Assembly (NCBI GenBank): GCA_000827265.1
Contig: KN834847.1
Span: forward strand, 1-64,000
Direction of reading: 5' to 3'
Length of the DNA stretch: 64,000 bases
Origin: Collybiopsis luxurians FD-317 M1
Taxonomy: Eukaryota > Basidiomycota > Agaricomycetes > Agaricales > Omphalotaceae
The stretch's first letter is position 1. Every line of letters begins with the position of its first letter. The notes beneath the pieces were generated by a model. It searched no databases. It was not told the DNA's origin and saw only the letters and a program-made list of their open reading frames with translations. A program made the position numbers and the translations under genes. Shown here one piece after another: positions 12,121 through 23,900 of the stretch.

Positions 12121-13640
12121 TTAATACCCAAACCCCTGCTTCGGCAGTCCATCAGGGAAAAATTGTTTGAACAAAGCTGGGTAGTGTCGTTCGGCCACGT
12201 CCGGATGACTCCTAGAAATGAAAATGAACGATTTATGATGGAAGAATATGTGAAGAATATGCAAGTACTCACCTAACCCGGCCCAGGAGCTGTACCATTC
12301 CCGAAGGCTGACTTTCAAATTCAGAGTAGTTGATGGCTGCGTACGTTGCAAAACAGCTCAACGAAAGCGAAGGTATAGAAAAGATCCACTCACAATCAGT
12401 TTCGGAAAGTTTCCCTCGCTCGTCACGAAGCCTCAGAATCTCCGGTGGAACTAAGAACGCGAGAACATTCAACCAATATAACAGCACATAATAACCAGGA
12501 AAGCCACACTTACACTCCAACTCGTACTTTGGATCCCGCACCCTTACATCAAGGGCAATGTTATGGAACAGCGGCACACTGTATCTTGGACTCGAGGAAC
12601 CAACAGGCGGCGAGAGAACACGATGGGAGGTTGCGCGCGCGATTCCTTTGGTGGCAAATTCTAATGCTGTCAAACGAAGCACAGTAAGACGCCTCGTTCT
12701 CAAGCTAAATGAATAATTTGTTTACCTCGTCCAAAATTGATCTGTGGATATAAAGCACTGAACTTCGATAGGCGGGTGAATCGTAAATAGCTACTTACCA
12801 CAAAAGTGCCTTGAATCGGGGGAGCATCAATCCAATCTCCCGACAAATTTTGAACTTGCAGTCCTGGATGAGGAGAGGCTTGGAGAAGCTATTGATACTC
12901 TTAGCCCCACGCAACCATACCCGACCACACAGAATATACTTACAATGGTTAAGAATCCGGCGTCATAATGAGGTCCGACGCCCTGATCCGATTCACTACG
13001 CTCAGTTGGTACAGGATATTGCACCACCTTTCCCCGATGCTGCATTCGATCGGGCGTGTCGTAGAATCGTGATAAACCGTCCGGTGGAAGCCCCAGCGCC
13101 TCCGCAATAAGAGTTATAAAATGTGTGCCGAGGGCTGCCACCTGGGAAAGGTAAGTTTTCATTGTATCTTGAAAACCAGGAATAAGGGCGTCGTCTGGGT
13201 ACTGAAGATGGAAAATTAGGATAAACGAATGAAGATATCCTGAAGTCACGCACCTGAGAAGGTCCCCAAACGTTGTAGTAATCAGGATCCCCTGGCTTCC
13301 ATCGGGATACATGGTCCGTACCAATATCAAACTGCTCTCGATAATCCGTCTTTCCTTTGGTAAGTTCCGCTCCTAGCTTTGAGTATCCAAGAAAGTGAGG
13401 CGAATTTGCCTTCTGAATCCTGTCTTTTTCTTCCTGAGGAAGAGCGAACAACTTTGGAATGTAGATCTTGAGCCTTTCAATGAGTTCTTCGTCCACTACA
13501 GAATTCGTATTTGATAGATATAGAAATCCAACATTGATGAGAGCGTTTCGCAGCTGCTGGACGAAGTGTGGCTTTGTCGTACTCGAAAGAGCAAGTGAGT
13601 AGTCAAGTAAGGGAATCTCTGAGAAATCTGGACCAGTCAT
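12121..13640 (-). CDS. 2-oxoglutarate/Fe(II)-dependent dioxygenase, isopenicillin N synthase-like (371 aa)
   Basis: Probable oxygenase using iron and 2-oxoglutarate; the substrate is unknown. Eight exons join in frame to 1116 bases: 13254..13640, 12944..13201, 12799..12888, 12726..12741, 12514..12666, 12394..12450, 12273..12336 and 12121..12211, including a 16-nt micro-exon. The N-terminal DIOX_N-like part reads IPLLDYSLA, LRNALINVGFLYLSN, FLGYSKLGAE and YREQFDIG. The core shows GPHYDAGFLTI, where the family HxD iron ligands appear as H-Y-D, then GLQVQNLSGDWIDAPP and GTFVINFGR. The distal part has ATSHRVLSPP (distal His, then the Arg that binds 2-oxoglutarate as HRV), followed by SPRYSVPLFHNIALD. 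All metal and cosubstrate residues are present, so it should be active. An in-frame Met at 13664 is an alternative start; 13640 fits family length better. Confidence 0.9.
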
Positions 13641-13664
13641 AACTATATCCTTCCTCAGCTTCAC

Positions 13665-14149
13665 TATCGATGCGTTTGGTACGAGAAGAAGCTGGCGTAT
13701 GAGAATTATGTGATATGACGCGATCCTGGCCTACATTCGTGAGATTTTTATTTAATTCTTTATGATTTCAAGGCGCTGGACAGGCCAAAGATAGGCTAGG
13801 CTTTATTAGACGGTTCTTGATTGTACGCGACATGGCAGAGAATGGTCAAAAATAAGCGCTTTGACCTGATCGATATGGGCGCCAATGGAAACGAGGGCAG
13901 CTTGCGCTGATCTCGCGCATAAACAGAGACATGCGCTCTAGAATCAGGAATCTTGGGAAGAGTAGGTACGTTTTCAGACATCCCCATATTGAGGACTTAT
14001 GCAAACTCAGCCTATCAGGAAGCCGTACAGTATACCGTCCCGTATTAAACAAATTTTGCTCGTACACGGTACGCTGCGGATCCGTACCTGCTCATGCTGA
14101 TTGAATCTATTGCCAGATAAATAACACATACGAGAAAGAGCAAGAAAAC
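13665..14149. other. Intergenic region
   Basis: Spacer between two minus-strand genes: the 5' side of the dioxygenase and the 3' side of the methyltransferase. Only short overlapping frames; nothing recognisable. Confidence 0.4.
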
Positions 14150-15110
14150 TTAGGGCTTCCTCGCGTAAAACGTATAGATGTATACATAGGCCTCGTCTGA
14201 GTGGGTGATCCATTCTAGCTCAGACCCCCGCACGAGTTCCTCGTACTCCTGTTCTGTTCTAACAATTCCGTAACCACCTGCATTCATTATAGTGCGCTTC
14301 AATGCTCTGAAAAAACTACCACGCTCTTCAATCGGGAATCCTTTCTCTCCCGATTGTCCTATACAGCCTTGACGACCCTCAGACTGAACATCGACGAAAC
14401 CAGCTCCCTCTAAAAGAGAAGGAATATAAGCTGCAACGTCCAGAGAGTACCCCTTATCTGCCATCATTGTCAGGACCAAGGATTGCATCTTCTTTGAGAA
14501 TGGGCCGACATCCAATTGATAACTTTTGAGCTGGACTTCCGCAATTTCAATCCATCCTCCCGGTGAAAGGACTCTGAATAACTCGCTGATAACTTTGGGC
14601 CAGACCGAGCGATCAATTGATGTCACCAAAAGTCGCTGGTGGACATATGAAAATCTCGAATTCCACTCTGCTGGCAGATCCGTCACGGAGTGGAGGGAAA
14701 AATGGATATTCGAAGGATGTTTCTGGGTAAACTGCTTATCCGAGATATCGACGCATTCCATGTCCAATGTGATACCCTTCTTTTCGTTCTCTTCAAGGAA
14801 CTCGAGTGCCCATATGCCTAGATCGCCGAGTTCAGCTGACAGAATGGGTACGAGGATGAAAGAACTGGACCAGTTCCTGCCGCGCTCTCAAGAACACGAT
14901 CTCCTGATTTCAACTGCAACGGTGCCAACGAAAGTTTATTCCCAAATAGTTTGACATAAACGTAGTGCTGTGAATTGAGCCTTCATACGTATAGTCAGCC
15001 GGAGTCTCCTCTTGATGAGGATTGTGAACCCACCTTGCCGTCTCAGTCTCATCAGCAGGAAGAAGATACTGCTCTGAAACATAATATCTTTGTTGCTTAT
15101 GCCCATCCAT
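14150..15110 (-). CDS. SAM-dependent methyltransferase, LaeA/TAM-like, copy 1 (284 aa)
   Basis: Probable small-molecule or regulatory methyltransferase. Exons 15034..15110, 14871..14980 and 14150..14817 join exactly in frame (855 bases). Motifs: QRYYVSEQYLLPADETETAR at the N-terminus, then DRVLESAAGTG (SAM-binding motif I, where many homologs have a DxGxG form), IWALEFLEENEKKGI, then MECVDISDKQF, LHSVTDLPAEW (motif around the acidic loop), and ISELFRVLSPGGWIEIAEVQ (post-motif III, typical of class I methyltransferases). The C-terminus ends FYARKP. It is divergently arranged with a paralog at 15732 that has the same intron positions and phases, so the pair arose by inverted duplication. The substrate cannot be told. 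Confidence 0.85.
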
Positions 15111-15731
15111 AGTCCATCTGAGAGCGAGGTCGTTACTAAAGCCTTGCCTTACTATAGAGCAGTTTTTATCAGGATCATCTCTCACGTTGATCCGAACTGC
15201 CATTCTATCCCGCGCTGGGAAGGAAAGAGGTTTGTTACTCGTCCGCGGGACTCGTATGGATCACAGGCCGCCGTCGGCAACACTTTACTTGCAAGTTCGG
15301 AAACACATTGTTCCTATGTACAGCGAGACTCTCGAAGATCAGTACTGATACTTGATGTATGTATTAGTTAGTGTATGGGTTCCGAGAATAGGAGCCCTCT
15401 GACATAGGCAAATGCGCTGTGATTTCCGATAACTTCCGACTTTGGACACAATCTCTATTAAGTAGATCGGAGAGCAACTAGATATATCTGTACCAAGAAT
15501 ATACAAGTTGATCCCAATAAAAAGCTTATTCACAAAGTATAATAACGTGCGTAAGAGAGGTCAAATAGCGTGTAGCGGAAATCTTTCTTCCGTGATATTC
15601 CGTTCTCATATTAATGGGCGAAAAGTTGCTGGGAATGGTGATCTTACCGAAGATTAGCGTAGCCTGGGGATTCCTTTATAACATTGCCTGTCAAGCAAGT
15701 ACTTACTATACAATTCCAGTTGCCAGTAGTC
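15111..15731. promoter_or_regulatory. Shared upstream region of two divergent methyltransferase genes
   Basis: A 621-base spacer lies between the start codons of two paralogous genes read in opposite directions. It should hold both promoters. A ctatacaa motif near 15706 precedes the plus-strand start at 15732. I did not find an extended inverted repeat here. Co-regulation is an inference from the arrangement only. Confidence 0.45.
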
Positions 15732-16696
15732 ATGGCAGAGCACGCTCAACAAAGATACTACGCTTCGAAGCAGTATCTCCTTCCTGCTGATGGGACTGAG
15801 ACGGCGAGGTTAGTTCTCATTTCTCACAGGGTGAAAAGATTATATTAAATAGAGCGATGAAGATTGAATTTACAGCACCGCATCATACTTCAAACATTCG
15901 AGAATCAGCTTTCACTGGCACCACTGAACTTGGAAAATGGGGATCGTATCCTTGAGAGTGCCGCAGGAACCGGTAAGCATTTTTTCGCTTACCTCTGCCC
16001 TTCCAAAAAACCTACTAAAGTTCCAAATCTGCCTAAGGCATCTGGGCACTCGAATTCTTGGAAGAGAACAAGAAAAAGGGTATCATGCTCGAAATGGACT
16101 GCATTGATATCTCTGATAAACAATTCACCCCAAACTACCCCTCCAACCTCAACTTCTCCCTGCACTCGGTGACCGACCTGCCGGCGGAGTGGAGCTCAAC
16201 ATTTTTGTATGCCCATCAAAGGCTTTTGATAGCAGCGATGAACGACACTCTCTGGCGCAAAGCCATTAGTGAGTTCTTTAGAGTGCTTGTGCCTGGGGGC
16301 TGGGTGGAGCTAGTGGAAATTGAAGCAAAGGATGGTCACTGGGACGTCGGTCCATCTTCGACAAAGGTGCAATCTATCTTGTCCCGCTTGTATGGGAGCA
16401 AGGGAGTCGTCGGTGATCTGGGCACATATCTCCCTACTCTTTTGAAGGAAGCCGGTTTCGTGGATGTTCGGTGTGAGGAACGACGCACGCCGGTGGGACC
16501 ATCAGGATTTCCCGGTGATGAATGGGGAAAGTTTTGGAAGGGATTGAAAAGAGATGTAGCCGATGGAGGTGGTTATGGTTTTGTCAACTCGGGAGAAGAG
16601 TACGAGCAGCTCGTGGATGAAGCCGTGAGCGAATGGAATACCAAACCTGGCGAGGCATTCAATACTTATTACACAATTTTGGGGCGGAAGCCTTGA
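15732..16696 (+). CDS. SAM-dependent methyltransferase, LaeA/TAM-like, copy 2 (281 aa)
   Basis: Paralog of the minus-strand gene at 14150..15110. Exons 15732..15808, 15863..15972 and 16038..16696 join in frame (846 bases). The first two exons have exactly the same lengths (77 and 110) as in the partner. Motifs: QRYYASKQYLLPADGTETAR, DRILESAAGTG (SAM motif I), IWALEFLEENKKKGI, MDCIDISDKQF, LHSVTDLPAEW, ISEFFRVLVPGGWVELVEIE and the terminal GRKP. The acceptor chosen for intron 1 (gatgaag/att) is the one that keeps frame and matches the partner protein (TAR then L). Function is as for the partner; the substrate is unknown. Confidence 0.86.
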
Positions 16697-17918
16697 AACT
16701 TGTGTTCAATGCTAACTGGAAAATTGACCATCCAGTTGCTACACACCGTGTTAGTCATTATGAAATGAAGTTGTTTAGTTCTTGTCTGGCAGCATTTAAC
16801 AATGCTCTAAGCTTTACTTTCAAGTTGAAGGGAAAAAAGCAATGAAGATCAGAAGTGCCATCAAATTATTCCACTCTGTAAATCCGAATATACTCAGAAT
16901 TTTGTACAAAACTATCCTCATTAGAATAATCACTGATTTTTACTTTTGTAAATGGATCCTAATTTAAAATAATTATAAACCTTATAAAGAAGCTCTGTAA
17001 ACTTGTTCAGAGCATATTTCTGCCCTCAGACAGAACTTGTCGCATTTCAAAGCTCTCCCTTGGTTCTGCAGATAATTGTAAAATGTATAGAAATGTGTAG
17101 AGAATGTTTGGAGCCTGGAATAGTAATGGTTGTACCAGGGCATCCTTAAGCAATATTCTTGGTCTAGTTTCTGTTTGTTATCAGAAAAAGATCGTCCAAA
17201 TATATACCAATCATCTCATGGGAGACATTCATTTTGAGCCAAGGACAACAGCCCCGAAGGTCCCCATGTACATGGGGATGCTCCGGAACGGTTTACAACA
17301 AATATACTAGAGTCCATATACGGCTGTCCACATTCGCAGGAAAGTCCATATACTTAACATAGTAAGGTGAAGAAAGTCCAATAAAACAAACGCTGAAAAC
17401 GAAGTCCATCATAGAGAAACGAAATATAACATCATTCGCTTCAGTTGTGACAGGCTGCCAGGCAAAGGCAAGGTGGGAAGGGATGGGTAGCCTAAAAAGC
17501 CACTGGGAGACGGAGGAGAAAGCCTAATGAGTACGAACATACAAAATGTTGCAAAAATCACATTTGGCAAGACATGTGGAAAAGCAATCAAGATTCTGTC
17601 TTACCAGGCCAGATATAACAAAATCAATAAGCTCCATATCTCATAGCACTGATATAGTACCACCGCTTCCGACCTTTGCACAGGTGAGCCGTGCTCCCGC
17701 ATCTCCCTTGGACCCGCAGCTTCAGTTGGAGATGCTCGGGTGGCGCGACCAGTGCTGTACGCATGCTTCCTGGAATGATTAGCCTCCGCTTAGCAATCGA
17801 AGTGTAAGTCTGATTTAAGTAATATACTCACCAACAACAGGAAGGCAAAACACGAGAAAGGAAGTCAAAAAACAAATAAAATAATAATAAGAATTTAAAA
17901 AAAACGGATACAGCTAAC
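16697..17918. other. Intergenic region
   Basis: AT-rich 3' flank of the methyltransferase, then short frames without family resemblance. A frame at 17546..17782 (+) ends in a Pro-rich segment but shows nothing diagnostic. Confidence 0.4.
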
Positions 17919-17999
17919 GCAGGCGGCAGGACTTGAACTGATTTTGACATATAAGTATTCAGTGGTAATTGCGTCCAATCGCACTACCATCTCGCCTGC
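17919..17999 (-). other. tRNA-like sequence, possibly a relic tRNA gene
   Basis: Read on the minus strand, the ends GCAGGCG and CGCCTGC pair perfectly as a 7-bp acceptor stem. TGGTAGTGCGATTGG resembles an A box and AGTTCAAGTCC a B box. A T-run of eight follows shortly downstream, as for a Pol III terminator. I could not fold a convincing anticodon arm, so identity is open and the gene may be degenerate or carry an intron. Confidence 0.35.
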
Positions 18000-18351
18000 C
18001 AGCCATCATGCCTCTACGTACTCTGTGCGCATTGAGCAGGCCCAAATCAAGTGACCTGAGTAACGACCATGAGATAGTAAGCAGTGAAGGTCAGGCTTTA
18101 GAGCTTCAGCTCTAGCCAGGGGACAGGAGTGCCCCCAAGTGCACCGCTATCCGACCAAGTTCCAGATCCCAGACTCACCACGAAGACGAGAGCGGCACTC
18201 ATCCCGAATGCCAAAATGCAAGGTATCATGATGGACATCTGTAGTACAATAGCTGCCAGCGTAGTGCGTAACCTCTTCCTTATCAGCCCACCCATCTCAT
18301 TGTAGGCAGAGTGTTTCCACCCGTCAATTGAAAACAGAAGTGAGGCAAAGT

Positions 18352-18377
18352 CAAAAAGAAAAAAGAAAAAAAAAAAA
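18352..18377 (-). terminator. Pol III-type T-tract terminator after tRNA-Arg
   Basis: On the minus strand, 20 bases after the tRNA 3' end, the sequence runs through a tract of 12 T followed by further T-rich runs. This is a strong RNA polymerase III stop signal. Confidence 0.7.
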
Positions 18378-18397
18378 TTGGCGAACATGTGTTTCAT

Positions 18398-18480
18398 GAC
18401 CACCGCAGGACTCGAACCTGCAACCTTTTGGTAACACTCAGCAATCGAAGCCAAACGCGCTACCATTGCGCCAGGTAGCC
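18398..18480 (-). tRNA. tRNA-Arg (anticodon TCG) with a 12-nt intron
   Basis: The minus-strand sequence folds as a tRNA: acceptor GGCTACC with GGTGGTC (two wobble pairs), D arm GCGC-AATGGTA-GCGC, anticodon stem TTTGG with CCAAA, and T arm GCAGG-TTCGAGT-CCTGC. The anticodon loop holds 19 bases, explained by C-T-TCG-A then a 12-nt intron (TTGCTGAGTGTT) then A. The intron sits one base 3' of the anticodon, the canonical eukaryotic position. A box TGGCGCAATGG and B box GGTTCGAGTCC are intact and a T-tract follows. It reads Arg CGA codons. Confidence 0.88.
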
Positions 18481-19725
18481 ATGTTAACGTTATAATATTG
18501 AATAATGTTTACTGTTGTATAGCGAATATAATACGGGTGAATTCTCATTGAGCGTCAGTACTACCCCAAGTGCTATACTATTTCAACCACAGTGTCGTCC
18601 AGTAGAAGATAACATGGACCACCTCCGAGTCCTCATCCTCAATCTCACCGATCTTATCCACCCATCCCCCAATCAACCAACTCCTCGTATCCACCTCCCT
18701 CAACTCCACCTCACTCAACTCACTGACCAACCGACAAAACCAACCCAAACGAAATCAAATCAAACCAAACCAAAAATAAACAAAAATAAAAACACAAAAA
18801 TTTTATTTCTTCAATTCTCTCAAAACTTCAGCGTAAATAGTAAAGACAGGAACCCAAGTGAAACATGGATCATGGACAAGGACGAACGCGATCGACGAAC
18901 GGACTGATACGGACACGGATTCAGATACGGATACGGATAGGGAAATATATATATATATTCTCTCTAATGCGGAACGAGCCGGACGGGGACGGGGACGGGG
19001 CGGGGGCGTAAACGGTACGGTATGTAGTAAGTAAGACGTGAAACGTAGAAGGGATGGTATTGGTATTCGGTACTTGGTACTGGTAAATGAACGAGTCGTT
19101 GGAGGACGAGGACGAGAACGGAGTGAGGGAAGGGAAGGTAAAGTGCGCGGGAGTGCGGGAGCGTGGGAAAAGAGAGGGCGGGAAAGCGGGAAGGCGGGAA
19201 AAAGAGGGAAGGACGGAAGGAGAGTTGAGGGTTGCGGGTTGGGAGAGCGGACGTCGTACGATAGGAGATAATGGGGATAGATGACGATAAACATGGCGGG
19301 GATAAGGAAATTGATCTTTGGACGCGCAGAAGGCAGCGATCCGAGAGAAGGGGGGGAGAAGTGGGGGGGAGAGGAAGAGGAAAAAAGGGAGGCGAGACAA
19401 CGACATCGATCATGAGCCAGAGAAAGCATGAGCAGGGGCATGAGTAGGGGATGGAGACAAACGCATAGATATATACATGCGAAAGTAGCACACAGATGCA
19501 GGTGCAGGCGTCGGGGTTAAAGAGGCAATAGCGTACCGCGGAGGGGGTTAGGGTATATCAAGCAGAGCGTAGCAGCATCAAGTAATAAGCGTAGGGTGGT
19601 GATACAGAATAAACACAGAGAAATGAGACATGAGAGACGAGAGGAGGCGAAACACAAAAGAATCATGAAAGCGAGCCAGAGGGGAACAACATAAACGAAA
19701 CGAGCGGTTTTCCGACGACAACCAT
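18481..19725. other. Low-complexity spacer downstream of the bHLH gene
   Basis: Contains a C/A-rich stretch of short repeats (about 18640..18800), a GATACG-type hexanucleotide run (about 18907..18941), a TATA dinucleotide run (18946..18958) and strand-asymmetric G/A-rich DNA (19120..19400). The long minus-strand frames here are Ser/Pro/Arg-rich translations of this composition and show no domain. Confidence 0.5.
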
Positions 19726-20964
19726 CTACATCATCATCGAAAACGCAGCTCCGTTCCCTCCGACACTTCCACCTCCCCCCATCATCCCATGGCCACCACC
19801 CATGCCGACACCGACGGCCATTGCCTGCGGCATGCGACCGCCAGGACCTGGAGCCCACTTGGCTTGAGGGTCCATATCGGGAATGTAAGGGTTCTGCGGA
19901 TACGGGACATTGCCCATGCCATTGTACATCATCCCCATAGCCGGGTTCTCTACGACCATACCCCCTCCTGGCGAAGCCACCATCGGACCTGGGGCTGGTG
20001 GTGCCGCACCACGACGCATCATCATCTGCTGTTGTTGTTGCTGTTGTTGCTGCTGCTGTTGCTGTTGCTCCATCGCCGCTGCCGCTGCCGCCGACATATC
20101 ATACCCATGACCCGAAGTCGGTCTCGGAGGTATAGGGAACGTATACCCCTCCGAACTAGGATGATCAACATACCCATTCCCCATTCCCATCCCATCCTCA
20201 TCCCCAGCATACCCATACTCCCCGTCCTCCTCATCCATCATATTCGGCATCGGCAAAATCTCAAGCTCCCCACTAAGAATCGTACTGAACCCATCGCCCC
20301 GCACAGGTTCTTGCACCCTAGGAATACCCGCTCGATCTCTCCATTCATTGAGCTCGCGACGGAGTGCGTCTTTTGTTGGAAAAACGTTACGACATGAGCA
20401 AAATGATCCTCGGTACAAGAGGGGAAAAAAGGACATTACCGGATTCGAGCTTGAGGAGACGTAGTTCTCGTGAGGCGAGCTGACGATGGCGTCTAGATGC
20501 GTGGACATGTGCGATGGAGGAGTTGACGATGGCTGATTTGGAAGGACGGCGGATTTGGGAGAGGTTTGGGAGGAGAGCGGCGAGGTCCTGTGAGTGAATG
20601 TATATATGAGTGATATGGATCTTGTATGAAACTCTCTATATGAACGTACCAAGAACCTTCCATTTAAAGTCTCCCTACGTGCTCGTTCGACGGCATTATG
20701 AGTCGCACGACGTTCGGCTGTATTTGCTCGACGGATCGATTTGCGTTTGTTGTTGTTGTTGCCGTTGCCATTGGATGACGATGACGGTGATGATGAAGAC
20801 GATGAGGCTGATGAATTGAAGTTGGGTATGGCTGTTGGTGATTCTGCGAGGGCAGAACCGTCTGGAGCAAAGGAGGGAGAGATGGGGGTTTGGATTTGAG
20901 ATGAATCGTCTGAAGCTGGAGAGCCTCGTCCGGAAGGAGAAGGAATGGTGATTCCAAGAGTCAT
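19726..20964 (-). CDS. Basic helix-loop-helix transcription factor (368 aa)
   Basis: Probable nuclear regulator binding E-box DNA as a dimer. Exons 20650..20964, 20440..20587 and 19726..20369 join in frame (1107 bases). Residues 1-75 are Ser/Asn-rich. The basic region and helix 1 read RRATHNAVERARRETLNGRF, with the His, Glu and Arg that contact the E-box. Loop and helix 2 come from exon 2 (LAALLPNLSQIRRPSKSAIV then INSS/IAHVHASRRHRQLASREL). The tail is acidic, then Gly/Met-rich with an uninterrupted 14-Gln run and MMM, typical of activation segments. The first intron falls inside the helix-loop-helix coding part, so the domain is complete only after splicing. A very long apparently gene-free region lies upstream. 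Target genes are not inferable. Confidence 0.9.
   Translation of the reverse strand: MTLGITIPSPSGRGSPASDDSSQIQTPISPSFAPDGSALAESPTAIPNFNSSASSSSSSPSSSSNGNGNNNNKRKSIRRANTAERRATHNAVERARRETLNGRFLVRSYREFHTRSISLIYTFTHRTSPLSSQTSPKSAVLPNQPSSTPPSHMSTHLDAIVSSPHENYVSSSSNPVMSFFPLLYRGSFCSCRNVFPTKDALRRELNEWRDRAGIPRVQEPVRGDGFSTILSGELEILPMPNMMDEEDGEYGYAGDEDGMGMGNGYVDHPSSEGYTFPIPPRPTSGHGYDMSAAAAAAMEQQQQQQQQQQQQQQMMMRRGAAPPAPGPMVASPGGGMVVENPAMGMMYNGMGNVPYPQNPYIPDMDPQAKWAPGPGGRMPQAMAVGVGMGGGHGMMGGGGSVGGNGAAFSMMM
20026..20067 (-). repeat. Trinucleotide repeat coding for 14 glutamines
   Basis: A mixed CAG/CAA run (read on the minus strand) inside the bHLH gene codes for an unbroken poly-Gln tract preceded by Glu and followed by three Met. 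Such tracts vary in length between strains. Confidence 0.85.
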
Positions 20965-23900
20965 AGTTGTTTCTTTTTTTTTTGTTTTGAGGTAGAAAGA
21001 CCGGTGATTGTTCGCGAGCTGAGCTCAAGCGTGTCGAGGAAGAGGCGGATGGGGTTGAAGCCGGGCAAGGGTCGCGAGACTTGTACCGCAGAGATTAGAT
21101 TCCAAATTATCTGAATCTAAGAAATCCAGACTTACTACCAAGCGGGATCCTTGTTGACGGCGAGGACTAATCGGAGATGGAGGATGGAAAGGAAAAGGGG
21201 GGGAAGGAAAGAGGAACCGGTGTTCTAAACAAAGTAAGCGGGATTTGGGGGGAGGGCAGTAATTGTTATCTGGGTAATTATATTCGACAGCCTGTGAATA
21301 TTCTCAATCTTCAGCCGCCTGATTGCCGATGAGAGAAATTATCTCGTTCCGCCAACCAAAATCACAGAACCCGCCTCCCCTCTACCCCTTCCAATTTCTA
21401 TCTCGAACACCACGAATCACAGCCCACTTGCGTAAATTTTACAACGAGCAACATTAGAAGCAACGCAACCTTTACAAAAATTTTTTCGCAAGAACCCGGA
21501 CGGAACAACGTCGGTGCCTCTTCTGTGAAAACTCGTCCCAAGTAAAAAAAAAATTTCTCATTCGTCTCTTACCCTGCAAGCCTATTTCCAACCTCTCCCC
21601 GAGTCTTCTTTCAAACCGCGTCGGAAGCCAGCGGAAAAGCGCACCGTTACAACCGCTTCAATCCCGGGGTCCGATTCACGTTCGGATTTGCTGTAATTTC
21701 CTCCGAGCGGATGCTTTATCAAGTCTTGACTCCTACTTCAACTCGATTGTATGCGTGCTGGATACCTCTGATCAAAACACGCTCTACTCAACGTACAACC
21801 ATGCATGTAGTTTTTTTCAAACGACTCTCTCTGAAACGCCCGCCCGAGGGGTACAGTAATCACAATCTCAAAGGTCTGCGTACTTCCTAATATAGACTCA
21901 CTCGTCCTACCTCCCAGTTTATCCGAACCCATTCAACCGCCGGTTTAACGATCTCTATCCTCCGAAGGACAGGACGATCATCCCCGACACAGGTTTCCTC
22001 TCCGTTTTCTTTAACAGTAAAACATCTTATTCATAGTATCCATTCAACCCATTTTCGTCCGAGGACTTTCTCACTCGACTCAGCCTACGTAGATCTATCC
22101 AGTGTCGACCCAATAAGAAAGGTACAGCCCTTAGCGTAACCCTAGTGCAACCCTCTGTCAACACTCTATACAACCGTCAACACCACGACCCAACCGCCAA
22201 CAGCCAACATCAGTTCTCTCAACGAAATCCATTCACAGTGCTTACTTAAACAAGACCTTCCTTTCCAATGTAACAAAAAACCCCTCCAATTCAATTCCAC
22301 CCCTCCCATCATCATCATCATCACCATCATCAACCGCCAACAACAACATCTATATATCTCGACTGTTCGAGTCCCAATATAGTTATATAACTACGATGGC
22401 GCGGTCCCGAAAGGTATCCATCGACGTATAAGGAATCAGGATTATGATGAAGGGCATCCGGCGTTGCATCTTCCGGTTGACCCTACGTAAGTTACAGACG
22501 TACGTACGTACGTACATACGTTCGATAGATGCAGATTGAGATGGCGCAGATTGCAGATGTGAAACGGAAGAAGATGGTTGACATAGTCAACGTACGCGAG
22601 TGAAATACAAGCTGAACTAACAACGTCTCCATCCATCCCTTCCTCACTCTCCACGCCTTCATACCTTGTTCCCGCTCCGCTAGTCCCAAACCCCCACCCT
22701 TCCCGATCACCGTCACCGACCCTTCCTCCTAGTACTATTTAAAAGACAACCAGCCAAAAAAAATCAAACCTCGTAATCGAAGCCCACGGTAACAGTCATA
22801 CTCATATCCATACTGTCGGTACTTCATCGGAACCTATAACCCAACTTCAAGTTGCACTGAGTCGTAGTCCGAGCCTTCGCGAAACCTCCAAACTCAAAAT
22901 ACCCAATAATCCAAAGTTATATTTACTGAAACGACTATGTATACAGGTACAAAACCTTTGAAATACATACATTCCTTCCGCCTTCTTCTTCCGCGGAGCT
23001 CTTGGCACCCTCGGATCTGCGAACTTATTTGCAAGTTGATTGAAAGACAGTCCTGTCCCCGACTCCCCGACTCCCATGTATTGTATGTACTGTATGTGTA
23101 TATACATACATATTGAACTTTTGAAGTTGCATGTCACTACTTGATCGCCTCAACCTCAACTTCCCCAAGTTGTTCGAACATCGGACGAACGAACGTCGCG
23201 GCCGAACGTCCAGTGTCTAATTTTTAGTCTAGTCCAATCATGAAATCTCCATTGAAAGCTCTTTTCTCGACAAGTTCTTCGAATCTGACTTCAAATCTGA
23301 TCCAATGCTTCAGCCTCTTCTGATACCACGCATATACTAGTACCAGTGCCCGCACCCACAGAGTAAGTATATATGATAATGTATAATATAAGTATGTAAA
23401 TACCTGTCTTATATTTTCCTTCATCATCGACGCATCATCCTCCAGGGTATACTTACTTAGAGTAAGTACACAGACACAGCTTCCAGCTCAAAGACTGATA
23501 CCGTTCGCCCGGCGCTACCGCCTTTACTATCATAGTAGTCAAGTATATATAATTTCCTGTTATAGCAAGTACAAACTCTACCCCCTACACGACCGCGATG
23601 TAAAAGTATAGTAAGTACGGCAGAGTCCTGGGACCACGAAATCAGTATCAGTATTCCATGATCATCGACGATCATCAGCTGGATTTATGGGGATTCCACA
23701 GTTGATTCTGATAGACAGATTAGACGATGTACACGGTATTTATTGGCAGCGTAAAGGCAGCGTGCATTGAGTTTTTTTTTTAAACCCAGTACTTACGATA
23801 ATCATTACTCTTGTTTACTTGCTTATTTTAACACCGATAGAGAAGGTATTTCCTACTCATTCAGTAGCTTCGTCAGTGGTCCCTGGTTAACCTGGTTAAA

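Noticed and set aside
12811..13110. 99-codon plus-strand frame
   Set aside because: Antisense to dioxygenase exons whose motifs and splice joins are clear on the minus strand.
18098..18466. 122-codon minus-strand frame with a hydrophobic stretch
   Set aside because: Its first quarter is simply the tRNA-Arg gene and its T-tract in translation; the rest shows no family match.
18803..19491. Long minus-strand Ser/Pro/Arg-rich frames
   Set aside because: Three overlapping frames are open at once because the DNA is strand-biased G/A-rich; no domain and repetitive composition.
19789..20397. 202-codon plus-strand frame rich in Leu and His
   Set aside because: It is the antisense of the bHLH gene's third exon, including the poly-Gln tract.
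22496..22520. TACG repeats considered as a CRISPR-like array or origin
   Set aside because: A simple tetranucleotide microsatellite; no spacers, and CRISPR arrays are not expected in fungal nuclear DNA.
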